This document shows, piece after piece, positions 13,713 through 25,800 of a stretch of 64,000 bases of DNA (its first letter is position 1; every line of letters begins with the position of its first letter). The notes under the pieces were generated by a model. The model saw only the letters and a list, made by a program, of their open reading frames with translations. It searched no databases and was not told the origin of the DNA. Source of the DNA: Ehretia macrophylla (Eukaryota > Streptophyta > Magnoliopsida > Boraginales > Ehretiaceae); NCBI GenBank assembly GCA_037974665.1, contig CM075777.1, forward strand, positions 13,043,001 to 13,107,000, read 5' to 3'. Both the position numbers and the translations under genes were made by a program.

Positions 13713-14045
13713 AGTTAAGTCAGATCCAAAATATGGGGTGTTACACAAAAGCAAAGACATGTCTCTCTAGTGTTTACAGGTTGAAAATGACCATTCTGTT
13801 TTAGTTTATACTGATTAGATAGAAGATGAAGTTCCTCATGACCATACTTCTGCTTTACATGGATGTTGATGTACATGCGTCTATATTTCTTTCTCTTTTT
13901 TTATTTATTTGGGTTACAATGCCTAAATCGTGGTTCAAATTGATAACAATAAGTTGATACCCGACTATTCTACCCAACTATTGGGTTTATGTGTCTCTAT
14001 TTATATGTTAATGCACCTAGACTCATTTCCAGAGTCCTAATGACA

Positions 14046-15018
14046 ACTGTTAGCATATCAAACATCAAAGAAAAAATTGATCTTTCAGTATGGGATTATT
14101 ATTCTACATTTTTACAAAAAATATCACAATCAAATTCATTGCATTAAACTAGAGATTTGGAATATAATTCTGGTTATTATCCGATATGTGATCAAGTAGT
14201 ACTCTGAAGTCTGAAGGTATAGAATGACATGTAGAAGAGGTGTTGTAAATAAAGTCATAGATGAAAATAAAACTAATGAAGAAGATATGCAAATTCAGAA
14301 ATGGAGAAGGGAATTCAAAAGTAACATTCAACTCGGACAAGAACTGCACTTACAAAATAAGAAAATTAGTCAGGATTTTGACAATAAATTGATGATCATC
14401 TACACATCTGCCCCCATCACAGCCCTGAGCGATCGAGAGGAAGCTGGGAACATATAGAATAGCTTGACAAGATTCATCTCCCCAAGCACCAACCTTAACT
14501 TGAGTTGATTTCTTTTCTTTTGAATCATAAGAGAACATCATACCAGAAGACAACACCGTCAAAGGATAACAAATGAACACCCCCTTCAAAATCAGTTTCT
14601 TCTATCCAAAATATTTTCTTAATGGGGGTCATAATATGTAATTTGATAAATCAACAACTAACCAAATTAATAATTTTGTTTATAAACGCTATATAATATA
14701 TAAGTGATACATAATAAAGAATTCAAATTAAAAATTAGCTACATATATCATCGTTCTTCTAATAAAACTACCATGATATCAATAAGATTAATGTGGAATA
14801 TGTATCTACAAGTCTTTATATTTTGAAAGCGTTGTAATACTCTTTCTCCAGCAATACTTATATAAATCCTTTTCAATCAGTCTTATAATCAACTTTTCAC
14901 ATTTTTTTCATTAAAGAAAATGCCTTTTCAATTGTTTTTTTAATTAATACGTTAAACTTGTCATGGTGGCTAAAATAATCGCTAGCCCCTATATGGATCT
15001 GCTGGTGCAGACAATTCG
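14046..15018. other. 3' flank of chaperonin gene 1, no further gene
   Basis: From about 14800 to 15018 the sequence matches the 3' flanks of genes 3 (about 33850-34078) and 4 (about 44390-44680), for example 'gcgttgtaatact.tttctc'. The duplicated unit therefore includes at least 200 bp beyond the stop codon. 'tggctaaaa' at 14967-14975 is the unoccupied version of the target of the foldback element downstream of gene 3. I see no gene between 14046 and 14800. Confidence 0.5.
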
Positions 15019-18000
15019 TCATCTGTGTCGTCTAGCATTGCTGGAAGTTTTTTTTTTCTCGTCCTCGGGATTTTTGAATACAAAGGCCTTTGTTGTTATC
15101 GATGAAGAAGATAAACTGCATAACACATATTTATTGTCAGTTTAGAGATCACTCACACACAAACCAACTTATAAATTTCAAATGGCTTATAAGCCCCAAT
15201 TAAATGTTCTGCTTCAAGCTCACCTAGCAGCATCCATTAAAGCTGTCCTTATTACTTTGACTGGGTCGATAATTCCTGCTCTCACCATATCCACATATTC
15301 CCCTGTTAAAGTCGAACAAACAATCAAATGTTAGAACAGAGATGACCATCTCTCATCACTTGTTGAAATATAAATCCAAGCTGTTAAATATTTAATGACG
15401 CACAAGTACCTTTTGCAGCGTCATATCCAAGATCGGGGTTATTCTGCTCCAACAGCTTCCCTACAACAACTGCACCCTCCACTCCCGCGTTTGTTGCAAT
15501 AGTATGCACTGGTGTCTGCAATTATGAAAAGATTAAATATTGAAATCAAATCCTAGTGTCGAGCTTGCATATAGGCATGCAGAAAATTGGTATTATACAT
15601 GTTATGACTAATTAATGCCTACAAAGCAGAAAGTTGATGATTATCTATCTGTGCACAAAAGCTACAATTAGTTTCAGATGGACCTTCAATGCAGTTTGAA
15701 TAATCTCAACACCAATCTTTTGATCCAAGTTGGCAGTTTGCAGCTTATCTAATTCTTTTGATGCATATAGGAGAGCAACGCCACCTCCTTCATTATAGAA
15801 ATTGCACAATATAATTAGGATTCGCAAGGCCATGTGAGACGAAACATGGTTGACAATATATATAATTAATATTACTTACCTGGAAGAATTCCTTCTTCTA
15901 GAGCAGCCCTGGTAGCATTTAGGACATTTGTAACTCTTTGAAACTTCTCGCAAATTTTAGATCCGTTGGCTCCCCCGATCTACAAGAAAAAGAAACGTTA
16001 AATCGAAAACGATAGGTTGAAATATCTGCAATATTTAGGAGATCCTTTCCCCGATCCCATACGGGTGTTGGTTGATTGGCGTATTGACAAAAAAATTGCT
16101 AAGACATGAATATATCTTTTAAAATTAAAGGCTGGTCTCAGAGGAACAAGATTATAATGTTTTTTTGACCTCTAGTACAGCCGCACCACCAGAAAGATTT
16201 CCTAGCCTCTCTTCCCATGTTCTCTTGTCATAATGATCAATGTGATAATGACCAGTGCTTCGTTGAATTTGAACTCGTTCTAGTTTTGATCTAATCTGTT
16301 AAATAAAATCGGCACAGAATGAAACCGAATTAATAACTTAAAAATCGTTCATGAGAATCAGAGAATTATTTGAATTGAGTATTTATCTATCTATCAATTC
16401 AAATAACAAAAATATAGTACAGACCTCTTCGCATCTTTCCTCAATTGTCTTCTTGTCACCAGCACCATCATGAATAATTGTTTTGTAGCTAGATATCGTC
16501 ACCTGTAACACTTATTAATCGTACTAATACCCTAGAGAAAAACAGAATGTCCTACTATTGATGATTGGAAAATTTTTTAAAACGTCCCTGCTTTTGGATG
16601 TTCAAAAAATGTCTCAATTATAAAATGACACATGGCAATGTGATGTATGCTTGTCTGCCCTTTGATGGACACCATGCAAACTGTGGTGTCATGTCTGCGA
16701 ATTAAAAAGCGAAATGTGGAGTTCAAAAAATGTGCAAAAAAAAAGTTGTCGTTTTGAAGAACGACTCTTGATGATTAACCCTCTGAGTTTTATCTTTTCA
16801 TGAAAGTGGACTTAGTTGTCAAATCATAAATCATATCATAAATAAAAATGTCATTTTTTTAAATCGTAAATCGTAATAGACAATACTGATATACAAGAAT
16901 AACATATATAATACCTTTTTGCATGAACCCAACATATCGAATTGCACATCATCGATATCCATTCCTTCAGTTATTACCTGCATTTAGAACATTAAGTAAT
17001 CACCTTCTCTCATGTATTATACCACACTCCGTAAGAAGAAAATTAATTGAGCAAACAGACTAACTTGGCCTCCTGTTAAAATAGCAAGGTCATGGAGACC
17101 AACTTTTTCACCATTCTCTTTACGACCAAACCAAGGAGGTTCTATGGCACAAACCTGTATAAATAAGTAACTTGTATAATCCAATACGTCAGTGATTGAA
17201 TGAAATGTTAAATATAATAAATAATATAATAAACCATTTTTAACAGCTTAAACTTTTAAAATGAAGTGACCATGTTACCGTTACCCATTTAAAACATTAA
17301 AACTGTCCAAATGTAAAACTTAAAAACTAACTCCGTCTGCACTTGCGGGGGTATGTTGAATATAATAAATAATAGAATAAATCCTCTCTAACATCTTAAA
17401 CTTTTAGATGAGGTAGTCACTTAACATAGAAAGAACCCAACTACAGAGCAAACATAAAGGCAAAAAACTCTATTCTCAAATGAGATGGTAAGAATACCTT
17501 AATACTAGCATGAAGGTTGTTTAGAACAATGAGAGTTTTTAGTGCTTCACCTTCCACATCTTCAGCAACAATCAACAGGGATCTTTGTCTCTGAAAAGAC
17601 ACACAAGAATGAAAAGGATTCGAATTTCACGTCTAAAATGAACGAACTCTAATCGGCAGTATTCTATGATTTCCTCAAAGTAAAGGAATGATTTTTTTAA
17701 AAAAAAAATAAAAACAAATTCATCAAAAGTTACCTTGAAAGCCAACTCCGACACTTTAAAAATAGTATTAACGTTGTTAATTTTATTTTCATGTATTAAG
17801 ATAACAGGGTTATCTAACTCCTGCATAATTAAGTTAAAAACTGTTAATAACATAACAAGCACTAGAAACATGCTACAGAAAATAATACATCAATTGTTTG
17901 ATTGCCACATACATAACAAGTTGGCTTACACATTTCTGGTTTTTCGAGTTTGTGATGAAATGTGGGGAAATGTAACCTCTTTTAAACTGCATCCCCTCTT

Positions 18001-20344
18001 CAACTTCCAACATGTTATTCAGCGTTTTTCCTTTCTGCATTAATCATGCAACAATAGCTGGAGGTAAAGAACTAACAACAAGGGCTATGTATCTACCACG
18101 AAAAACACGAGCTCGCATGTGTTTTTTTTTTTTGCTCAGCAAGTAATCTTTTCATTCCAACTATCCAAAAACTCGATGTATAAGTACATTTACATCATTA
18201 AACCTGTATTTGCCAACGTGAGCAGAGAGTTGTATTTGCTAAGCTATTCACATATTTATTGTTAACAAAAACTTTGTCCCTCACATCGACAAATATATCC
18301 CCAATGATTTGATTATCCGATTTAGCACCATTGCCATGTAATCGATTGTTTCTTTCCCTCCAAATGTGGTACACACAGGCACTAAATGTGGATTTAACCA
18401 AGTTAGTCTTTAGACTATTCTTTATCTTACTGATGCGGTGAACAATAACATCCCATTCAGCATTGAGACTTTACATCCTCAACAAACCAGTAAAATATTG
18501 TCTCCAAATTCTTCTTGAATAGGAGCATTCAAAGAAGAGGTGGTATCGACACTCCATCCTTAACCCGCAAACCTCACAATCCGCGTTAATTTTTATTGCG
18601 GAATTAAGAAGTAGAAAACACGGTCTAATTGGACACTGAAACTAAGTAGTAATTAAGCAGGTGTATATTACTCACTCTAATTGAGATGACACCTGTTTTA
18701 CCAACTTTTTCCATGGCTTTCGCAATTAGCTCACCAATTTCTCTATCACCATTTGCAGAGATTGTAGCAACCTATACAAGTATCATAACTTTAATTAGCA
18801 ACTATAAGAAAAAAGGATGTATATTGTATCAAAGGCATTTTAGTTGAAAATAAATTAATAATTAGAATTCCTTTTACTGGAACACTTTTACTAATTTACA
18901 GATTTAATAAAACATCTTGCAGTTTCATATACTTATCTTACATAATTAATATAGTTGAAGCTTACTGTTGTTCCTCTACTATAAATATAATGGATCAAGA
19001 CAAACCTGAGCTATTTCTTCAGATGTGCTAATCATGCGTGCTCTACCCTTCAAGTATTTTACAACAGCATCAACAGCCATGGTGATACCATGTGTAAGAT
19101 CTTTGGCATTCACTCCAGCCGCAACCGACTTGCAACCTTGGGTGAATATCGCATGGGTGAGAACTGTAGCATGAGTGGTGCCTGGCAAAAAGTGCACAAA
19201 TTTAACTTAATTATATTTTTATCTTAATTCTTCAATTTATGAAATTACACAACACTTACCATCACCACCAGCAAAATCATATGTAGCATTGGCAACCTCT
19301 TTTACAAGGCTTGCACCAACATTCTTGACTTTGTCCTCGAAAACAATATTATTTGCAACTCTTACACCATCTTTTGTCACTTGAAAGCCAGGCCAATCAA
19401 TTACAACATTACGCCCCTACATCAATCACGTTGATGGAAAAATCTTGGATTAGTTTAGATTAACCCATAAATCTCTCACATTGTTAGTAAAACCCACATT
19501 ATATAGATAGATCCTATCAATAAATGCAAAACTGACTTCAATTAGGACTAGTTAAAGAATTTTTCCACGTTGATAAACATACAACAAAAACTTCAAAGAT
19601 ACCAAGAGGACACGAATACACAAACTCATACATCTTTTTGAAAAGATAAAAAGCCAGCAACCAATGCAAGAAAGTAAACACCTTAAATCAAACACTATGT
19701 TGATAATGAAATGCTCCTCACTTCGCCATAAGCCTCAGAACTCAAATCTTCTATTTTAAAGGACAACAAGCATAATAAACATGACACATAATGTGTGCTT
19801 CTTGATCAATTCCATAAAGAATGTCGCGTTAAAAAAATAAAAAATCTTTGACCATTTTTTTACACGATAAAAATTATATATATAAACAAGTTAAAATAAC
19901 TTAAAAATTCTGCAAAAAGTGATCACCTTTGGACCCATAGTGATTCTAACAGCATCAGCAAGCTCTTCAACACCTTTAAGCATTGAAGCCCGAGCCTCGA
20001 CTCCAGAGCTAATATTTGTTGTTGCGTAGTTTCTGCTCCATGCCAATCTACTACCAACCTGCAACATCAACCCACCAATATTTCACACACACACTACAAT
20101 AAAAATCAAACAAACTTCTCCAAAAGCAGTAAAAAAAAAAGTGTAAATTAAAATCGAGTGTAAAATACCTGCGCGTTGGTGTTTTTGGCAGGCCTGTAAC
20201 GTAAACAAAAATGGCTTTCTCATTAATATGATTAGATACAAAAACCCAGAAATGATATTAACAATACTGAATAACAGAGTGAAAATGAGTTGGGTTGTGT
20301 GTTTACCTCGCTTTGGAGGCATGGATAGCAGCAAAGCGGTACAT
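15019..20344 (-). CDS. CPN60: CPN60-like mitochondrial chaperonin, gene 1 (type A), 18 exons, 583 aa
   Basis: Type I (GroEL-family) chaperonin of the mitochondrial matrix. Exons: 20307-20344, 20169-20193, 19927-20058, 19260-19416, 19006-19181, 18676-18771, 17930-18034, 17734-17820, 17498-17590, 17065-17154, 16915-16977, 16425-16502, 16170-16295, 15880-15979, 15684-15787, 15410-15515, 15224-15302, 15019-15115. All junctions are GT-AG and the 1752 nt stay in frame. The start [12 protein letters not shown] opens an Arg-rich presequence ending near [27 protein letters not shown] and GIIDP motifs are present. Odd features: an extra Gly before GDGTT; Asn440 where GroEL has catalytic Asp398; APGFGE replaced by [11 protein letters not shown]; an expanded 42-codon exon 13; tail SSNARRHR instead of Gly-Gly-Met. 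Intron 6 holds a LINE fragment. Exon structure is well supported; activity is uncertain. Confidence 0.9.
17190..17450. repeat. Dispersed repeat in intron 9 of gene 1, also in gene 5
   Basis: 'aataaataatataataaa', 'aaaacattaaaactgtccaa' and 'cttttagatgag..ggtcactta'-type segments are shared with intron 5 of gene 5 (about 55110-55400). The two introns are not homologous positions, so this is a dispersed element rather than inherited intron sequence. Boundaries and class are unclear; it may derive from an LTR element. Confidence 0.45.
18121..18610 (-). mobile_element. LINE 3' end fragment in intron 6 of gene 1
   Basis: On the minus strand the zf-RVT and C-terminal region of a plant L1-type ORF2 is readable: '[20 protein letters not shown]' (about 18550-18485), then '[20 protein letters not shown]' (about 18370-18310). 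A poly-T run at about 18121-18133 on the plus strand is the A-tail of a minus-strand insertion. It has the same orientation as the host gene. It is 5'-truncated, as is usual for LINEs. Confidence 0.7.
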
Positions 20345-20484
20345 GTTTGTTGTAGTTGTTGCAGAGAGAGATAGAGAGAAGGAGAGAGGTGAGATGTTCT
20401 TTGAAGGCTTATTGAGGACGTTGTTGTGTGGAGAGTAGCAGAGAAGGGTTTAGAAGATGCAGCTGCAGCAGCTTCCAGTTGTTG

Positions 20485-20494
20485 TTAGGGTTTT
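20485..20494 (-). promoter_or_regulatory. Telo-box in the leader of gene 1
   Basis: The minus strand reads AAAACCCTAACAACAAC about 145 nt upstream of the ATG. AAACCCTAA is the plant telo-box, known from promoters and leaders of housekeeping genes active in growing tissue. The same motif is in genes 4 and 5, is altered in gene 3 and is missing from gene 2. Confidence 0.5.
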
Positions 20495-20521
20495 AGAGTA
20501 AGCTGAGGTTCAAAGGATTTT

Positions 20522-20570
20522 GACTTGTGAGACACGCTTCTCGTATTTAGTTTTTTTATTTATTTTTTAT
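20522..20570 (-). promoter_or_regulatory. Conserved promoter block of gene 1: TATA-like plus GTGTCTCACAAGTC
   Basis: The 19-mer gaagcgtgtctcacaagtc (minus strand) and an upstream A/T-only stretch of AATAAATAA type are kept in genes 1, 2, 3 and 4 at about 120-200 nt upstream of each ATG. Conservation between paralogues with otherwise diverged spacers suggests core promoter function. Function is inferred. Confidence 0.4.
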
Positions 20571-20744
20571 TACAATAACAAAAATTAAAATTGTAATTTA
20601 AACTTAAAATCTCTTATTATAACAAATTGTTACCTCAGGCTAACCTAATGTACTACACATTTTCTTTTTCAAATCAGTAATGCAAAGATGAATACAACCA
20701 ATACTATTTGATAAGATAAACATTTCGTTTAGTTTAATTTAAAA

Positions 20745-21230
20745 AGTGGAAAAAATTCACATTTAGTCTTTATTGTTTGTAAAAAAAATTAGTTTGGTCC
20801 ATATTATTTAAAATATCTTAATTTAGTCCTTATTGTTTCACCAAAAAAATTTCGTCCCTATTGTTTAAAATTTTTCAATTTTGTCCTTATTGTTTCTCCA
20901 AAAGTTTTAATTTTATCCCTATTATTTTTAAAAAATTTTAATTTCGTCCCTATTATTTTGTTAAAGTTTCAAATTCGTCCATATTATTCAATGACTAAAT
21001 TAAATTTTTTTGAGAAACAATAGGAATGGATTTGAAACTTTTTGAAAACAATAGGGACAAAACTGAAACTTTTTGTCAAACAATAAGGAAGAAATTGAGA
21101 AATTTTAAACAATAGGAATGAAAGTAAAATTTTTAGGGAAACAATAGGGACTAAATTGAGGTATTTTAAACAATAAAGACCAAATTGAAATTTTTTGCAA
21201 ACAATAGGGACTAAATGTGAGATTTTTCCA
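20745..21230. mobile_element. Foldback repeat element upstream of gene 1
   Basis: The left arm starts near 'ggaaaaaattcacatttagt' and the right arm ends near 'ggactaaatgtgagattttt'. They are long inverted arms made of degenerate about 20-25 bp units ('tttagtccctattgttt' and its complement). No coding capacity. It lies about 400 bp upstream of the gene 1 ATG. Gene 3 has the promoter sequence on both sides without the insert ('gtttagtttaattta' ... 'agctggt'). Confidence 0.7.
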
Positions 21231-21324
21231 AAGAGCTGGTAACAAATCTTTGCGAGAAAACTTGTGTTTTACAGCATTACAGTTCTTGTACAGATGACGT
21301 CTTCACATATTTTGGTCGGAAAAA

Positions 21325-21560
21325 TGTCACATTTAGTCCTTATTGTGTTAATTTTATTTTATTTTTTTACTTTGGTTTATATTGTTTAAGATTTCTCAAT
21401 TTCGTTCCTATTGTTAGTTCAAAAATTTTAATTTTCATCCCTATTGTTTTTAAAAAGTCTCAATTTGGTGGCTATTATTTTCTAAAGTTTCAAATTGGTC
21501 TCTATTATTTAACATCAGTCAATTTAGTTCTGATTGTTTTCTAAAAGAATTCAAATTAGA
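21325..21560. mobile_element. Second, one-armed foldback repeat upstream of gene 1
   Basis: It begins with 'tcacatttagtccttattgt' directly after promoter sequence 'catattttggtcgg', the same site occupied by the complete foldback element upstream of gene 2 (after 'catatttttcg'). Only one arm is present. It fits an older insertion inherited by both promoters and then partly lost here. Confidence 0.5.
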
Positions 21561-22725
21561 TTATGTTTGACCTAACTTTTAGACACTCAAAAGTGTTTCT
21601 TATGAGTTTGGAAGTTGAACTAACTTGTTTGACCCTTTTTTAAAAGTATTTCTAAGTAAAAGTTGAAGTAGAAAAATGAGATGCTCCAAATTTACCTCCC
21701 TCAAGACGCCAGCCCCTTCCACCATTGCCCCCATTCCCCCTCCTTAACAACTAGACGCCATCTACAATGCTAATGTGTGTGTGTATATGCCAGTGCTAGT
21801 GTGTTTGTGTAATGTTTTTTTTTTGTTGCTATTTTTGGGTGAAATCAATGGCATAAAAGGGGGAAACCACCCTCATCATCCTTCCAATGGACTCATCTAT
21901 TGCAAGATCATTCATCAAGTATAGTATCTATGCCAAAACAAGGGAAAAAAGACAAAGTGTTGTATGAAGTACGGCATGCAAAATGATACCGCCATGGCTG
22001 CAAAAATCTCTGGTTTTGCCTAGCCATGACACAAGATCTTTGCCGCTTGTTGCTTGATGATGCGCTTTCTTGAGAATATTTCCATCACTGCCCGCACATA
22101 CTACATAGATTATTTCTCAAACCTTAATATGCTGCTTGACATTTGGCCCAATTAGTAATTTAGAACGTAGCTCTAATACCAAAGTACAATGTACAAGGGT
22201 TTTCTGTTTTTTCAAAGAAAAAAGTCTAGACTGGCTAGTTAGTCAGCTTTTTACTCATATGAAATAGTTTCCACATGTGTGTGGCCTCCCATATTTTGTA
22301 AATAAAAAACTGACTGACCGGTCAGTCTACACTTTTTGAAGAGTTTCCCTTTGGTATATAATGTTAGTTTTTGCGTGTGTGTTTGTGCCGAGGTGGGTTG
22401 GTGTGTGTTCTGACAAAAAAAAAAAAAAAAGGTGGGTGTGTCTGTGTTGTGTATGGTGTGTGACTGTGAGTTGTGTCTCTCAGTTTGCAGACAGAAAGGA
22501 AAATAGAAGAATGGAGAGACGAGTGAGAGAATGATTGATTTTTCGTGATTATTTTTTAACTTTATTTAATTAAAAGACAGATATAACCTTTAGTTGTAAG
22601 GATTGATTGGCAGAATTGGTGATCGTAGGGGAATGTGGGTAAATCAAAATGCTCATGCGAGAATCTGAGATTTTAGGGAGGACTTGTGGGGTTTTTTTGG
22701 CATTCTTCCTTCTTTTTTTTTTTTA
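21561..22725. other. Spacer between gene 1 and gene 2, no gene seen
   Basis: AT-rich sequence with simple repeats (GT-rich near 21770-21810 and 22370-22480). No recognisable coding region. Homology to the 3' flanks of the other chaperonin genes starts near 22725 ('aacccaaaattgtataaatt'). Confidence 0.4.
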
Positions 22726-22822
22726 ACCCAAAATTGTATAAATTAATTAAACAAACTTGTGATGGTGGGTACAAGTACAACACCCTCTCGCCCCTATATG
22801 CAGCCACTAGTGATCAAGACAG

Positions 22823-25800
22823 TCAATCATCCACGTTATCCATGTCATCTAGGCTGTTTGGCGTTGCTGGAGTTTCCTTCTTGTCCTTGGGATGGTTGAC
22901 TACAACGGCTTCTATTGTCATCCACAAAGAAGATACACTGCATATATAAACCATTTAATCTCAAGTTAAAGATCTCTCATCATAAACCTACTACACTTGA
23001 AAAGTCTAAACCCCAATCAAATGTTTTGCTTCAGCTCACCTGGCAGCATCCACTAAAGCTGTTCTTATTACTTTGAGTGGGTCGATAATTCCTGCTTTCA
23101 CCATATCTACATATTCACCTGATGTGAAAGTTGAATAAACACTCAAATGTTAGAAATGAGAGATGTTCATATCGCTTATCACTTGTTGAAATTAATATAC
23201 AAGCTGTGTTAGATGCGACGACACACAAACCTTTTGCAGTGTCATATCCAAGATTAGGGTTATCTTGCTCCAACAGCTTGCCTACAACAAATGTACTGTC
23301 TACTCCAGCATTAGTAGCAATAGTATGCACTGGTACCTTGAAATTAGAAAAAGATCATAGTGTGATTTAGTTTAAAGTACAAGAAAATGATTGAAAATTG
23401 AAACCAAATTATCCTGGTATACATCAAGCTTGCAGGCATGCAGAAAATGGTATTATATATATGTTATCACTAATGCCTACAAATTAAAGTAGAAAGTTGA
23501 TAATTATCTATCTGTGAAATAGCTACAGTTGTGGAGGAGGACCTTCAAGGCATTTTGAATAATCTCAACACCAATCTTTTGATCCAAGTTGGCTGTTTGC
23601 AACTTATCTAATTCTTTTGATGCATATAGGAGAGTGACACCACCTCCTTCATTACAAAAAGTATTTTGTTAACAAATTGCTTATATAATTAATTAGAATT
23701 ATTTGCAAGGCCATGTGAGATGAAACATAGTTGACAATATAATATTACTTACCTGGAAGAATTCCTTCTTCTAGAGCTGCCTTGGTAGCGTTTAAGGCAT
23801 TTGTAACTCTCTCTTCCTTCTCATCAACTTCATATTTATTAGTTCCTCCGATCTACAAGAAAAAGCAAGACATTATTAGTTTATTACCATTTAATGTGCA
23901 GCTTAATTGTTTGCGAGCTTTGCTTTCATTTTTAGCAGTTCTTTGTATTTGGTCGGTTGACCCCTTTTGTATTGGTTCATTTTAATGATATCCATTTCTC
24001 TGGCTTAACCAAAAAAAAAAAAAAAACGTGCAGCTTAATTAATTTGCCAGAAGAACATTAGGATCACATGTTTCGAAATTGCTAGCTAGCATAGGAATAT
24101 GTTTTTGAATTAATTGCTCACGTGCTTAATTAGCACCAAAAATAAAACATTACAATCTATTAATTTAATTTAGGACACAGAAGATAAAGGCTAGCCTCAA
24201 TGGTAAAATTGTTTTTTTTTTTTTTAATCTCTTCTTCAGTCATCAAATACGGATTGGCTAGTCAAATTAAAGGGCAACCTATACAGACCTTTATTATAGC
24301 TTCACCACCAGAAAGGTTTTTCAGCCTCTCTTCGAAAAACTTCCAGGTATCATCTTCGGACCACGACCCGCCGTAACTATAGCTCCTAAGTTTAATTTGT
24401 ACGATTCTCGATCTAATCTGTTAAATACAATATCAACACACAATGCAAAACAAGTTAAGACAAGAATTAGAGAATTATTTAAATTGAGTATATCTGTCAC
24501 TTGATCAATTCAGAAAAACATAATACACACACACACACACATATATATAATACTAGTAGTACAAACCTCTTCACATCTTTCCTCAATTTTGTTCTTGTCG
24601 CCAGCACCATCAAGAATAACTGTGTCGTGTCTAGAGATTGTCACCTGTGAGACAAGAACAACACTTGTTAATAATACCAATTATAACCTTGAGAAAAACA
24701 AAAGCACTAAAGAATTTTTTCCACTAAAAAAGAAGTGTTATATATGATTAATTGAACCATTTCACCTTTTCATCAAGGTATTGAAGACATGGTAGATAAT
24801 ATAGATATATATACAAGAATAACATGTAATACCCTTTTGCATGAGCCCAACATATCAAATCCCACGTCATCAATATTAATTATGTCGTCTCCAAAAATTA
24901 TTACCTGCATTTAGGACGTAAGTAATCACCTTAGCTTCTCTTATGAATTATACCTCCAGTATAGATTAAATTGACAGAGCAAAGAGACTAATTACTTGGC
25001 CTCCTGTTAAAGCAGCAAGATCATGGAGGCCAGCATTCTCTTCGTAAAACAAAGGAGTTTTTATGGCACAAACCTGCAAGAATAAGTATCTTATATACTC
25101 CAATAAATTAGTGATAGCAGCCAGAGACGCATGACACTCTCGGTGTTTGCGAAATGCTGCAAGTTCGAGTCTTGCTGGCTATATTTGTATATAAATATGG
25201 CTTTACGCCTCTATTTGAATCAAAAAATAAAAAATAAAAATTAGTGATAGCATGTGAAGAGATATCTCACTGAAAGGCAAATCAAAATAAGATACAGCTA
25301 CTACAACCAACCCAACTAGAGTTGATTGTACTATATATATGTATAATAGCCAACATAAAAGCAGAAAACTTTATTCGTCGATGATATATATAGCAAGAAT
25401 TAATACCTTGATACCAGTATGAAGCTTGTTCAAATTAATAAGAGTTTTTAGTGCTTCACTTTCCACATCTTTAGCAACAATCAACAGGGATCTTTGTCTC
25501 TGAAAAGATACAGAAGAAAAGAGCAAATCACTATATAACATGTTAAAACTTTCTACTCGTTTCCTCAAAGAAAAGGAATGATTATTTTTTTTATAAAAAT
25601 AATAATAATAAATAGAAACAAATTCAAAAGTTACCTTGAAAGCCAACTCCATCACTTTAACAATAGCATTAACACTTTTAATTTCATTTTCAAGTATTAA
25701 GATAACAGGGTTCTCTAACTCCTGCATAATTAAGTTAAGTTGTTAACAAGAAGCACTGGAAATTTTTGACCGGAGAGATAGTTCCAATAAAATTTGCCTT

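Larger units (their letters stand above)
12436..13745. mobile_element. Solo LTR, large, 5-bp target duplication
   Basis: The element begins 'tgtcacgccccc' and ends 'gggtgttaca', with CAAAA on both sides (12431-12435 and 13746-13750). The homologous spacer at 32545-32565 lacks it, giving an empty-site comparison. The length (1310 bp) and TGTCACG/TTACA termini fit a Ty3/gypsy LTR, but no internal region is present to confirm the family. It holds internal tandem duplications near 13168-13320 and 13573-13712. Confidence 0.7.
11165..14045. repeat. Array spacer block, copy 1 (interrupted by a solo LTR)
   Basis: Sequence from about 11165 to 12435, and again from 13746 to about 14045, matches the spacer at 31107-32850. 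Collinear anchors include 'gatctctatcttttct', 'gcaagcaataaccttaaaca', 'gcttagccacttgat', 'gctctaaagttactaattgc' and 'agaagatgaagttcctcatg'. In the other two units this block lies upstream of a type B chaperonin gene; here no such gene follows on its left. The insertion at 12436-13745 splits the block. Confidence 0.75.

Noticed and set aside
17572-18043. Overlapping open frames on both strands around exons 7-9 of gene 1
   Set aside because: They are read-through of single exons into introns or antisense shadows; the spliced reading explains the conserved parts.
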